Assembly: GCA_005893275.1 (NCBI GenBank)
Contig: VBOW01000019.1
Coordinates: 1 to 64,000 of the forward strand
DNA from: Candidatus Eisenbacteria bacterium
GTDB lineage: Bacteria > Eisenbacteria > RBG-16-71-46 > SZUA-252
DNA length: 64,000 bases
Direction of reading: 5' to 3'
The notes beneath the pieces are model-generated. The model made no database searches. It saw only the letters and a program-made list of their open reading frames with translations, and was not told where the DNA came from. This document shows positions 40,827 to 49,269 of this stretch, one piece after another (the first letter of the stretch is position 1; each line of letters begins with the position of its first letter). The position numbers and the translations under genes are program-made.

Positions 40827-40841
40827 CTTGCAATTTGCAAG
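40827..40841. promoter_or_regulatory. Candidate operator palindrome
   Basis: CTTGCAATTTGCAAG is a perfect palindrome (7-base arms around one base) in the shared upstream region, about 135 bases before the transglycosylase start and 155 before the PEGA start. Its symmetry suits a dimeric repressor or activator. No cognate regulator is encoded nearby. Confidence 0.4.
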
Positions 40842-40975
40842 TACGGAACGTAGCCTGCGCGGACTGCACCGCAGGGTCTTGCGCAATATCACCCGATGTC
40901 CATGGTCCGGCGGACCGCTCCACGACGAGGCCTCAAGTCCGCAGGGCAATATTCACTCAACCCACGGAGGCCCCG

Positions 40976-42418
40976 TTGACGATCCGATGCAACTCCATCG
41001 CGCGAATTTCCGCTGCCGCGATACTGCTCGTCGCTCCCTGGCGGGCGGAAGCGGCCGCGTTCGGACCCGACATGCCGGCGTGGATGAGTCCGGCCGCCGA
41101 GCGGGCCGCGGAGAAGACGATCGTGCCCCCGCCCGAGCCGACCCCGAACGCCGACGCCCAGGACCCGTTGGATCCGATCCGCGCGAGCGTCTCCAAAGCC
41201 GAGGATCAGGTCCAGTCGGGCCGTCCTTCCGACGCCCTCTCCACGATTGAGTCCGCGCTCAAGGCGCTGGACCAGGTGCCGCAGTCCCATCCGGGAGCCG
41301 CCGCGTTGCGGGAGGAGCTCGGGGAGCTCAAGGATCGCTGCGACAAGCTGAACGACTCGCAGGCCGCGCTCGAGACCGACGACGGGCCCGACGGGGAGGG
41401 AACGGCCCCGCAGAAGCTCCGGCCGGTCAAGGCCGAAAAGAACGAACGCGTGGACAAGTGGATCGACTTTTACACGGGGCGCGGGCGGGATCAGTTCCAG
41501 CTCTGGCTCGTGCGTTCGGGCAGCTATATGGATCTCCTCACCCGGAATCTGCGGGCGGAGGGCGTCCCCGAGGAGCTGGCGAATCTCGTCTTCGTCGAAA
41601 GCGGATTCAACATGCACGCGCGCTCGATGGCGCGCGCGGTGGGACCCTGGCAGTTCATCCGCGGCACGGCGAAGATCTTTGGTCTCAAGATGACGCCGTA
41701 CGTCGACCAGCGACGCGATCCCGAGCTCGCGACGCGCGCCGCGGCACGGTATCTCCGCCGGCTCTACGGGATGTTCGACGGGAGCTGGCCCTTGGCGCTC
41801 GCCGCGTACAACAGCGGCGAGGGAACCGTGCAGCGGGCGATCCGCCGGCAGGGAACCGATGATTACTGGTCCCTCCGTCTGCCGCGAGAGACCCGGGAGT
41901 ACGTGCCCCAGTTCCTCGCGGCGATGGAGATCGCCTCCGATCCGGACCGGTACGGGTTCGAGCTTCCTCCCAACTCGCCGTTCCGGTTTGATGAAGTCCT
42001 GATCCGCGGTCCGGTCGACCTGAAGCTCGTGTCCAACCTGACCGAGATCCCGATCGACGATCTGGAGGCGCTCAATCCGATGTTCGTGCGCCACCGCTCC
42101 CCCGCCGGCAAGGACGGCACGCCGATCCGTGTGCCGCACGGCAAGGGAGACGATGTGCAGACCGTGCTCCAGACCAGCTACAAGCCGAAGCCCCTGACGA
42201 GGGCGGAGCTTCGTGAGGCCGCCCGCGCTCAGAGACACGAGCTCAGGCACTATCCCCGCCGCCACCGCGGCCGCCACAGCACGCACCTCGTGCGGCGCGG
42301 CGAGACGCTATCCGAGATCGGCAGACGCTACGGAAAAGCCCCCGCGACGCTGGCGCGCCTGAACCGCCTTTCCGACGCGAGCCAGGTGCGGGCGGGGCAA
42401 AGACTGAGGCTTCAGTAG
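40976..42418 (+). CDS. MltD-like lytic transglycosylase with C-terminal LysM
   Basis: A 480-residue exported murein hydrolase. A signal peptide (to about residue 28) and an acidic helical region come first. The SLT domain (about residues 175-320) has the catalytic Glu in VFVESGFNMHA and then VGPWQFIRGTA and AAYNSGEGTV. A LysM module ends the protein (HLVRRGETLSEIGRRYG). It binds and cleaves peptidoglycan glycan strands. TTG at 40976 is the start because GGAGG lies 5 bases upstream and the signal peptide begins there. It is one of few plus-strand genes in the window. Confidence 0.9.
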   Translation: MTIRCNSIARISAAAILLVAPWRAEAAAFGPDMPAWMSPAAERAAEKTIVPPPEPTPNADAQDPLDPIRASVSKAEDQVQSGRPSDALSTIESALKALDQVPQSHPGAAALREELGELKDRCDKLNDSQAALETDDGPDGEGTAPQKLRPVKAEKNERVDKWIDFYTGRGRDQFQLWLVRSGSYMDLLTRNLRAEGVPEELANLVFVESGFNMHARSMARAVGPWQFIRGTAKIFGLKMTPYVDQRRDPELATRAAARYLRRLYGMFDGSWPLALAAYNSGEGTVQRAIRRQGTDDYWSLRLPRETREYVPQFLAAMEIASDPDRYGFELPPNSPFRFDEVLIRGPVDLKLVSNLTEIPIDDLEALNPMFVRHRSPAGKDGTPIRVPHGKGDDVQTVLQTSYKPKPLTRAELREAARAQRHELRHYPRRHRGRHSTHLVRRGETLSEIGRRYGKAPATLARLNRLSDASQVRAGQRLRLQ

Positions 42419-42422
42419 CCCC

Positions 42423-42444
42423 GCGTCCGGCCCGCCCCGGACGC
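42423..42444. terminator. Hairpin between convergent genes
   Basis: GCGTCCGG and CCGGACGC form a perfect 8-bp stem with a 6-base loop in the short gap between the plus-strand transglycosylase and the minus-strand glgC. The position suits a bidirectional terminator. Neither side is followed by a T-tract, so it may act through pausing or with Rho. Confidence 0.5.
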
Positions 42445-42457
42445 ATGGCCGTTCGAT

Positions 42458-43735
42458 TCAGTGCGCGACGTTGAGCTCCCGCTCCATCACGTCGCCGCTC
42501 GCGACCGTCGCGCGCGTGAAATCCTCCTCGATCAAGTTTGCCGAGATCCGACAGTTCCGGCCGATCGTCGTTCCTTCGGGGATCCGGGTCTCTTTTCCCA
42601 CGATGGTGATCCCCGAGCTCAAGTGCTCGGGACACGAGCGATTCGGCGTCCGATCCTCTCCGAACCCAATCCGCGCCCTGGGGCCAACGTGAACCCGCTT
42701 GTCCAAGATGACCTGATTCAGCTCGGCGTCCGGCCCGATCCACGACTCCCCCATCACGATGGAATCGGACACCAAGGCGCCCTCCTCGACCACGGCTCCC
42801 GGGAAGAGCACGGAGCGCTCCACGGTTCCGTTCACGATCGTGCCGTGGGTCACGATGGATGCGCGAACCCTCGCGCGCGTGCCGATCCTCGCGGGAGGGA
42901 ACTCGGTGCTCGGCGTGAAGATCGGCCATCGAGGGTCTTCGAGCGGGAACGGCGGATCCGGACTCAGGAGCTGCAGGTTCGCGCGGTAGTAGGAATCGAG
43001 CGTTCCGATGTCCTGCCAGTACCCCCCGTGGCGGAAGCCCAAGACCCTTCCGTGCGCCACCATCGCGGGCAAGATGCTCTTCCCGAAATCGTGCGCGGTC
43101 TCCCGTTCGGCGTCGGCGCGGAGGACGTCGTAGAGGGATGCCGTGCGAAACACGTAGACCCCCATCGATATCTGCCCCGAGGGCGGAACGGCGGGCTTCT
43201 CGAGGAAGCCCCGGATCCAGCCCGCGTCGTCCGTTTCCACCACGCCGAACCCGCGCGCCTCCTCGAGTGATACTTCGGCGATCGCCACCGTGGCGTCCGC
43301 TTCGCGAGCCAGATGCGCTTCGATCATCGCCCGGTAGTCCATCCGGTACACGTGATCGCCGGATAACACGAGGATGTGCTCCGCCTCGCGCTCCTCGACG
43401 CGGATCCAATTCTGGTAGACCGCGTCCGCGGTTCCACGGTACCAGTCTGTCTCCGCCCACCCGCGGAAGGGCTGCAGAAGCTCCACGCCGCCTCGTTTCC
43501 GGTCGAGGTCCCACGGCCGGCCGATGCCAATGTGGTCTCTGAGGCTCAGCGGGCGGTACTGGGTGAGAATCCCGACGTCGAAGATCCCCGAATTGACGCA
43601 GTTGGAAAGGGAGAAATCGATCATTCGATACTTTCCGCCGAACGGAACCGCCGGCTTCGCCCGCTTTTCCGAGAGGAGGCAGAGCCGGCTGCCCAGGCCG
43701 CCCGCGAGGATCATCGCGTAGGAGACGAAGCTCAA
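42458..43735 (-). CDS. glgC: Glucose-1-phosphate adenylyltransferase
   Basis: A 425-residue ADP-glucose pyrophosphorylase, the first step of bacterial glycogen synthesis. The nucleotide loop LAGGLGSRL and [14 protein letters not shown] near the N-terminus are intact; [23 protein letters not shown] and FLEKP follow. The C-terminal left-handed beta-helix region (about residue 280 on) carries allosteric and subunit contacts. The TTG at 43735 overlaps the upstream stop as TTGA and has GGAG 6 bases before it. It is translationally coupled to a degenerate paralogue, suggesting a two-subunit enzyme. Confidence 0.93.
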   Translation of the reverse strand: MSFVSYAMILAGGLGSRLCLLSEKRAKPAVPFGGKYRMIDFSLSNCVNSGIFDVGILTQYRPLSLRDHIGIGRPWDLDRKRGGVELLQPFRGWAETDWYRGTADAVYQNWIRVEEREAEHILVLSGDHVYRMDYRAMIEAHLAREADATVAIAEVSLEEARGFGVVETDDAGWIRGFLEKPAVPPSGQISMGVYVFRTASLYDVLRADAERETAHDFGKSILPAMVAHGRVLGFRHGGYWQDIGTLDSYYRANLQLLSPDPPFPLEDPRWPIFTPSTEFPPARIGTRARVRASIVTHGTIVNGTVERSVLFPGAVVEEGALVSDSIVMGESWIGPDAELNQVILDKRVHVGPRARIGFGEDRTPNRSCPEHLSSGITIVGKETRIPEGTTIGRNCRISANLIEEDFTRATVASGDVMERELNVAH

Positions 43736-45039
43736 GGCACGCTCCGAGGCTGGACGCGGGTCGGCTGAGCGCGCCCCAGGCCGCCCGGCCGGATGACCGA
43801 ACCCGACGGAACCTCGCGGGAGGGGAAATCGGCCGCCGAAACTCCGATTTCGATCAGCGTATTGGTCCCGATCCGCGCGCCCTCGGGGATCCGGGATCCC
43901 TTCCCGATCACGCAGAGACCCGAGGCGAGATCGCGTGGAAACTCGCGGTTCGGCGTCCTCTCCCCGTAGCCCAGCGTGGCATCAGGCTCGATCACGACGC
44001 GCTTGTCCACGATCGCGCGCTTGAGGCGCGCGCCGGGTGCGATCCGAGTGTCGTGCATCACGATCGACTCCTCGACGAGGGCCCCGGCCCCCACGTGGAC
44101 TCCAGGAAAGAGGACCGACCTCGAAACCTCCCCTTCCACCCGCGAGCCGTGCGAGATCAGGCTCTGGGTCACGACCGCATCCCGTCCCAGCACCGCCGGG
44201 GAGCGATCCTCGCTCGGCGTGTAGATCAGCCAGTCGGGATCGTAGAGATTGAGCGGCGGCACCGGCCGGACCAGGTCCATGTTCGATTCATAATAGGAAT
44301 CCACCGTGCCGATGTCGCGCCAGTAGCCCCGCTGCGGATAGGCGAAGACCCGTGCCCCCGCGGCAATCATCGGCTGGATCACGTCGTGGACCAGATCGGG
44401 ACCCTCCTCGCCGCGATTCAGGCGCGCCATGAGCTCCCGCGCGCGGAAAACGTAGAGCGCCGCCGACACCACGCGTCCCCCCGGGCGCTTCGGCTTCTCC
44501 TCGAGCGCCGACACGCGCCCGCTCCGGTCCGCGTGGACGTAGCCATAGCGCTCCGGCTCCTCGGTCGGCGCGTGGGCCGTCACGAGCGTCAAGGCGGCGT
44601 CCCGTTCCTCGTGGAACCGGATCAGCTCGGCGTAGTCCATCTTGTACACGAGATCGCCCGAGAGGACCAGAATGTGGCGCGCCTGGGCGTCTTCGATCAC
44701 GTTTCGGTTCTGCACCAGGGCGTCCGCCGTTCCGCGGTACCAGTTGGTCTCGCGTTGGCGAACGTAGGGTTGGAGCAGGCGCACGCCGCCGTCCCGCCGG
44801 TCGAGGTCCCACGCCCGGCCGATGCCGATGTGGCCCTGCAGCGAAAGGGGGGCGTATTGGGTCAGGATCCCGATCCGGGAGAGGCCGGAGTGGACGCAGT
44901 TCGAGAGCGTGAAGTCGATGACGCGATACTTGCCGCCGTACGGGAGCGCCGACGCGGTGCGGATACGGCCCAGCGCGTGCAGGGCGTCGCTCTTTCCCCC
45001 CGCGAGCACGAGAACCAAGATGGGGGGAACCGCGGTCAC
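43732..45039 (-). CDS. GlgC-like paralogue with degenerate nucleotide loop (GlgD-like)
   Basis: A 435-residue protein alignable with the neighbouring GlgC throughout ([39 protein letters not shown], beta-helix C-terminus). The catalytic loop is ruined: the usual GxGxRL after LAGG reads GKSDAL, and the AKPA lysine is replaced within RTASALP. By analogy with GlgD of Bacillus it is probably a non-catalytic regulatory subunit for GlgC; that role is inference. A GTG start is preceded by a GGGGGAAG site. It follows the PorV-like gene by 30 bases and is coupled to glgC. Confidence 0.82.
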   Translation of the reverse strand: MTAVPPILVLVLAGGKSDALHALGRIRTASALPYGGKYRVIDFTLSNCVHSGLSRIGILTQYAPLSLQGHIGIGRAWDLDRRDGGVRLLQPYVRQRETNWYRGTADALVQNRNVIEDAQARHILVLSGDLVYKMDYAELIRFHEERDAALTLVTAHAPTEEPERYGYVHADRSGRVSALEEKPKRPGGRVVSAALYVFRARELMARLNRGEEGPDLVHDVIQPMIAAGARVFAYPQRGYWRDIGTVDSYYESNMDLVRPVPPLNLYDPDWLIYTPSEDRSPAVLGRDAVVTQSLISHGSRVEGEVSRSVLFPGVHVGAGALVEESIVMHDTRIAPGARLKRAIVDKRVVIEPDATLGYGERTPNREFPRDLASGLCVIGKGSRIPEGARIGTNTLIEIGVSAADFPSREVPSGSVIRPGGLGRAQPTRVQPRSVP

Positions 45040-45069
45040 GCCGCTTCCCCCGACAAACGCCGGCTCGAC

Positions 45070-46101
45070 CTAGAAGCGGTAGGAGCCGGAGACGCGATGG
45101 CTCGCGTCGAGATCGCGGTGATCGAGGTAGGCGTAATCCATGCCGAATTTTCGGTACCGAAGCCCGGCACCGGCCGTGAAGTTTTGCGCCTCGAAGCCGG
45201 CTCGGAGCGCCAACCGCCGCTCGAACCAGTATTCCAGCCCGGGATGGAACTCGAAGGTGACGCCGCCCAGGTGCGCCTGGCTGGAAAGCCTCTCATCGGA
45301 GAATCCCACCTGCACGTCCAGCGCGGCGGTGAGGAGATGCCGCCGATCCTGGAATCCACGCGACTTGGCCGCTCCGAGGCGTAGCGACGGGGCGATGAAC
45401 TCGCCCGTCCCGGTATTCCAGAGGATCCGCGTCGTGGTCGCATCACGGAGCGTCGCCCCCACCGAAAAACCGTTGCGCCCGACATAAAGCAATCCGAGGT
45501 CGATTCCGAAGCCGTTCGAGCGGAGACTGTCCCCGAGCCACTGGCGGATGTACTTGAAGTTTCCCCCGAGGGAGAGTCCGGATCGGACATCGCGAGCATA
45601 GCTGAAAATAAGCGCGACGTCGTTATCGCTGTCGAACACGAACCGGCTCTCGTCCACGACGAGGAGATCCTCGGGATAGTCGAATTTGCCGTTTCCGTTT
45701 TGGTCGATGATCTGGAGCCCGCGCGTGTCGGGAATGTCGTCGACGCCGAGCCGCACGAGCGAGATGGAAATGGCCTGTTTCGGCTTCCCCGGGGAACCCA
45801 CCGGCATCACGTACGACAGGAAATCATATTGAACGATCGAGCCGAATTGCTCGGCGTGCATCGCGGTCACCTGGCGCTCCCCGAGGGTCGCGAGGCCTGC
45901 CGGGTTCCAATACGAGGCGGTGCCGTCGTCGGCGAGGCCGACGAAGGCGCTCCCCATCCCGAGGGCGCGCGCGCCGACCCCGATTCGAAGGAATTCGCCT
46001 GCGTAACGCGTGGCCCAGGCGACCCCTGGAGCCGAGGCCGCCGAGCAGACCGCGACCATCGCGATGGCGAAGAAACATCTCGGAATCATGGGTAGCCGCA
46101 T
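45070..46101 (-). CDS. PorV/PorQ-family outer-membrane protein
   Basis: A 343-residue exported barrel protein. A signal peptide (to about residue 30) precedes FLRIGVGARALGMGSAFVG and ASYWNPAGLA, the hallmarks of the PorV/PorQ (UPF0164) family related to FadL. PorV is an outer-membrane shuttle of type IX secretion in Bacteroidota. An inserted loop DQNGNGKFD resembles a calcium-binding EF-hand loop. It fits the FlgD-tailed M6 protease in this window. The ATG at 46101 is chosen for the signal peptide; a second ATG lies 4 codons downstream. Confidence 0.82.
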   Translation of the reverse strand: MRLPMIPRCFFAIAMVAVCSAASAPGVAWATRYAGEFLRIGVGARALGMGSAFVGLADDGTASYWNPAGLATLGERQVTAMHAEQFGSIVQYDFLSYVMPVGSPGKPKQAISISLVRLGVDDIPDTRGLQIIDQNGNGKFDYPEDLLVVDESRFVFDSDNDVALIFSYARDVRSGLSLGGNFKYIRQWLGDSLRSNGFGIDLGLLYVGRNGFSVGATLRDATTTRILWNTGTGEFIAPSLRLGAAKSRGFQDRRHLLTAALDVQVGFSDERLSSQAHLGGVTFEFHPGLEYWFERRLALRAGFEAQNFTAGAGLRYRKFGMDYAYLDHRDLDASHRVSGSYRF

Positions 46102-46195
46102 CACGCGTCGCCGGCCGTCGGGGGGTTGGAAGGGATCAGGACGACCGGTTCTACCCCAGCTGCGAGGGCGGGTTCCTCGCCCCTTCCGTCGGCCG

Positions 46196-46633
46196 TCACC
46201 GGGCGGCGGACCGCCGCTTGCTCGTTCCCGCATCCTCGGATCCGCGGGGCGCCGTAACCCGCCTCATGGATCGCCACACGACGTACTGCTCCACCAGGAC
46301 CCTATCCTCCTCGGAGATGTCGGTGAAACAGCAGGCCAGCTCGAACTTGCGCTTCTGGCGGGGCCGCTCGATCTCCGCGGCGCGCACAATCACGCCCTGG
46401 CACTGCACGATGCGCTCGCGCCTGAGCCTTCGACCAAACGGCGGGAGCAGCAAAGTCAACGCCACCTTCGTCAGCGGCGCCAACGCGACCTTGCTCTGAA
46501 ACTGGAGGCCCTCGGCGGACAGGTTGATGCTCTCGGTTGTGAGCACCGAGGCTTCGCCGCTCAAACCCGCGATCTGCATCGCGAGCTTTGCCACGACCCT
46601 CGGCGCCCCGCGGCGCTCCCTCGTCTTGGACAT
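46196..46633 (-). CDS. PilZ-domain protein
   Basis: A 145-residue protein with the pattern of the c-di-GMP-binding PilZ domain. RERRGAPRV near the N-terminus supplies the arginine-rich switch (RxxxR), and NLSAEG supplies the D/NxSxxG motif. It probably senses c-di-GMP and acts on motility, secretion or exopolysaccharide; the target is unknown. The ATG at 46633 is supported by AGGAAGG just upstream. It follows rnr by 35 bases. Confidence 0.8.
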   Translation of the reverse strand: MSKTRERRGAPRVVAKLAMQIAGLSGEASVLTTESINLSAEGLQFQSKVALAPLTKVALTLLLPPFGRRLRRERIVQCQGVIVRAAEIERPRQKRKFELACCFTDISEEDRVLVEQYVVWRSMRRVTAPRGSEDAGTSKRRSAAR

Positions 46634-46668
46634 GACCCTTCCTCCCACGCGGCCCGGGGCCGCCCGAT

Positions 46669-48645
46669 TCAGCGGCGCCTGCCTTTGCGGCCTGCGCCAA
46701 CCTTACGCCGCAAACGTTCCGGACGTTTCGCCCGTCGCTCCGCGCGCGTCCGGAGCCCGAGCTCGATCTCCCGCCGCTCGAGATCCGCGCGGGCGATCAC
46801 GACGTCCACCGAGTCCCCCAACCCAAAGCGGTGCCGGGTCCGCTTGGAGCGAAACGAGAAGCCGTGCTCGGCAAGGGACAACGACGGATCACCGATCGCC
46901 CGTTTCGGCAAGAACCCTTCAATGTTCCACCCTTCGAGGAAAACGAAAAGCCCTCCCGGGGTGAGCCCCACGATTGTCCCTCGGGCTTCTTCCCCCAACC
47001 GCTGCAAGGCGTACCGAACGGCCTTCAGCTTTAGGACCCCGCGCTCGGCATCGTCCGCCGTCATTTCGGTCGCGGAAATGTGCGACGCCACCCCGGCGCT
47101 CATCGCTTTCGAAGCGAAGGTCCATGGATCGCCGCCGGGACGCTTGTGCCCGTCGAGAAGATAGCGCTTCACGATTCGATGATTGGCGAGATCGGCGTAA
47201 CGGCGGATTGGAGACGTGAAGTGCGCGTAACCTCGCATCCCCAATCCGAAGTGGCCGACGTCCACGAGATCGTAGCGCGCCTTCTCGAGGGCCCGAAGCA
47301 AATAAAGGTTCACGATCCGGTCGCGCGTCGTCTTCCCTGACGTCGCCCACCTGCGGAGCTGTTTCGCCTCCGTCACGAGGGGCGCGGGTCCCGAACGGCC
47401 CAGGTACCGGGCCGCCTCGAAAAACGCACGTAGTTTATCATACCGCGGGCGCTCGTGAACCCTATAGAAAAAGGGCAGCTCGTGCGCGAGAGCACGGCTT
47501 CCGACGATGCGATTCGCCAGCAGCATGAATTCCTCGACCAGCTCGTGCGTGGGGAGCCGCCTCACCTCTTCGAATGCGATCGCCTCGCCGCGCGAATCCA
47601 GCCGCGCGCGCACTTCGGGAAGATCGAGGTCGAGCCCCCCTTCCTCCATGCGGCGGCGCTTGAGCCCTCGGGCGAGGCGATCGAGCAGGCTGAGCGCGGC
47701 GGGGATCCCTCCGCCCCCTTCCCCGAGGAGCCGCGCGGCCTCGGGATAGGAGAGGGAGGCCGCGCTCCGGATGACGCCGGTCACAACGCGGCTCTTTCCG
47801 ACCCGTCCTTCCTCGTCGATCTCCACGACGACGCTCACGGTGAGGCGGTCCTTGCCTTCGACCAGACTGCAGAGGCCGCCGGAGAGCGCCTCGGGGAGCA
47901 TCGGATAGGTTGTATCGGCGAGGTAGGCACTGTTGCCGCGCGCCTGGGCCTCGGTGTCGAGCGCGCCGCCGCTCCCGACGTAGTGGCTCACGTCCGCGAT
48001 GTGGACGCCGATTTCGTGCACTCCTCCCGACGAGGCATGCACGGAGAGGGCATCGTCGTGATCCTTGGCGTCCTCGGGATCGATCGTGAGCACGAGGTCG
48101 CGCCGGAAATCGGCCCTTCCCTGGGATGCGTGCGCCACGGACGATTCCGCGAATCCCGCCGCCTCCTCGAGGGCCTCCGGGGCGAACTCGGTCGCGATTC
48201 CTTCCTCGAGGGCGACCACGAAGCTGTCTTCCCGCGGATCGTCGATCCCCAACGTGGCGACGATCGACCCCTGGAGCGGCTCGGGCGGGGTGCGCTTGAG
48301 CCGGACCACCACACGCCCGCCCCGCGAGACCGAGGCTCTGCCATGAAGCGCGAGGAGAACCTCCCTCGGGTACTCGGGCCGCTCCGGCAGAAGAAGCGTC
48401 ATGCGGCCGCGGGGCTCGATGCGCCCGACGATCCCCGACTGGCCCCGCTCGAGCACTTCCACGATCTCGTGGGCGTCCCCTTCGCGCCTCGTCTCCAGAA
48501 AGCTCGCGACCACGAGGTCCCCGTGCAGGGCCGCGCCCATGGCAAAGGGCGGGATGAAAAGATCGTCCTCCCCTTCCCCCACCCGCACGAATCCGTACCC
48601 GAAACGGGTTCTCTCCAGGCGGCCAACGCGCGGGCGGGTCGTCAT
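46669..48645 (-). CDS. rnr: Ribonuclease R (RNase II/R family)
   Basis: A 658-residue 3'-5' processive exoribonuclease. An N-terminal cold-shock-like OB region precedes the RNB catalytic domain (from about residue 180). Its acidic metal ligands lie in IDPEDAKDHDDAL, with HFTSPIRRYADL near residue 465. A C-terminal S1 domain (GTIVGLTPGGLFVFLEGW) and a basic tail follow. It degrades structured RNA. RNase II is the alternative; the basic tail and overall layout favour RNase R. No ribosome binding site is seen before the ATG. Confidence 0.92.
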   Translation of the reverse strand: MTTRPRVGRLERTRFGYGFVRVGEGEDDLFIPPFAMGAALHGDLVVASFLETRREGDAHEIVEVLERGQSGIVGRIEPRGRMTLLLPERPEYPREVLLALHGRASVSRGGRVVVRLKRTPPEPLQGSIVATLGIDDPREDSFVVALEEGIATEFAPEALEEAAGFAESSVAHASQGRADFRRDLVLTIDPEDAKDHDDALSVHASSGGVHEIGVHIADVSHYVGSGGALDTEAQARGNSAYLADTTYPMLPEALSGGLCSLVEGKDRLTVSVVVEIDEEGRVGKSRVVTGVIRSAASLSYPEAARLLGEGGGGIPAALSLLDRLARGLKRRRMEEGGLDLDLPEVRARLDSRGEAIAFEEVRRLPTHELVEEFMLLANRIVGSRALAHELPFFYRVHERPRYDKLRAFFEAARYLGRSGPAPLVTEAKQLRRWATSGKTTRDRIVNLYLLRALEKARYDLVDVGHFGLGMRGYAHFTSPIRRYADLANHRIVKRYLLDGHKRPGGDPWTFASKAMSAGVASHISATEMTADDAERGVLKLKAVRYALQRLGEEARGTIVGLTPGGLFVFLEGWNIEGFLPKRAIGDPSLSLAEHGFSFRSKRTRHRFGLGDSVDVVIARADLERREIELGLRTRAERRAKRPERLRRKVGAGRKGRRR

Positions 48646-48704
48646 CGGGGATGAGGAGGGCGCTTAACGAAGTTTCGCCGGCGCTCGTGCGGCGGGGAGG
48701 AACG

Positions 48705-48744
48705 CGCGGCCCGGTCATCGCATGAAGGGACGAGCCGGGCCGCG
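48705..48744 (-). terminator. Hairpin downstream of the bS22-like gene
   Basis: CGCGGCCCGG (48705-48714) and CCGGGCCGCG (48735-48744) form a perfect 10-bp stem with a 20-base loop. It lies 44 bases after the minus-strand bS22-like gene and before rnr. Only a short CGTTCCT follows on the minus strand, so it is a weak intrinsic terminator at best. Confidence 0.45.
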
Positions 48745-48787
48745 TGGAACGTCGAGCCCGAGGGAGTGCGCACCGGGGCTTCTGGGG

Positions 48788-48883
48788 TCAGCGGTTTTTC
48801 TTCTTGTGACGATCGCGGCGAAGGCGCTTCTTACGCTTGTGGGTCGCAATCTTCTTGCGTTTGCGCTTCTTTCCGCTTCCCAT
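48788..48883 (-). CDS. 31-residue basic ribosomal protein-like (bS22/COX24_C family)
   Basis: A tiny gene: MGSGKKRKRKKIATHKRKKR followed by 11 more residues rich in Lys and Arg, then a stop. The KKxATHKRKKRLRRxRHKKK pattern is that of the AURKAIP1/COX24 C-terminal domain family, whose bacterial members (bS22) and mitochondrial relative (mS38) bind the small ribosomal subunit near the decoding site. AGGAG lies 5 bases before the ATG, strong evidence that it is translated. It sits 28 bases after an HU-type gene. The ribosomal role is from family knowledge. Confidence 0.85.
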   Translation of the reverse strand: MGSGKKRKRKKIATHKRKKRLRRDRHKKKNR

Positions 48884-48911
48884 CGGTCTCCTATCGGGTA
48901 TCGGCCCGCGC

Positions 48912-49187
48912 TCAGCCGCGCACCGCACCTTTGAGTTCGTTGGATGCCTTGAAGACGGGCACGAGCTTGGCGGGAACCATGACCTCCGCTCCGCTGCGGG
49001 GGTTTCGCGCCTTGCGCGCTTTGCGCTCGCGCACCTTGAACGTGCCGAAACCTCGAATCTCGATATGCTTTCCTTCGCTCAACGCCCGCGAAATCGCGTT
49101 CAACAGCTGGTCCACGATCGTTGCCGTCTCGCTCTTGGAGATCCGAGTCTTACCCGAGATCTCGTCTACCAGATCTGCCTTCGTCAA
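48912..49187 (-). CDS. HU/IHF-family DNA-binding protein
   Basis: A 91-residue histone-like protein that bends and compacts DNA. The opening TKADLVDEISGKT helices and GFGTFKVRERKARKARNPRSG, containing the DNA-contacting arm, are diagnostic; the arm proline lies in ARNPRSG. TTG at 49187 is the start, supported by AGGAGGAG 4 bases upstream. It lies between sppA and the bS22-like gene. HU and IHF subtypes cannot be separated by eye. Confidence 0.93.
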   Translation of the reverse strand: MTKADLVDEISGKTRISKSETATIVDQLLNAISRALSEGKHIEIRGFGTFKVRERKARKARNPRSGAEVMVPAKLVPVFKASNELKGAVRG

Positions 49188-49205
49188 GGGCTCCTCCTGC
49201 TTCCG

Positions 49206-49222
49206 GGCGGCCTCAAGCCGCC
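49206..49222 (-). repeat. Hairpin in the HU-gene leader
   Basis: GGCGGC and GCCGCC form a perfect 6-bp stem with a 5-base loop, ending about 8 bases before the HU ribosome binding site. No T-tract follows. It may stop sppA transcripts weakly or tune HU translation. Confidence 0.4.
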
Positions 49223-49269
49223 AAACCGTTCAGGGGCGCACTCTAGCACCGCGTGGGACACCCCGTCAA

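Larger units (their letters stand above)
40672..40975. other. Divergent promoter region
   Basis: These 304 bases separate the minus-strand PEGA gene from the plus-strand transglycosylase. They hold a strong minus-strand promoter, a perfect 7-bp hairpin (40781-40798) and a perfect 15-base palindrome (40827-40841). No gene is supported. A good plus-strand promoter was not found by eye. Confidence 0.55.
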
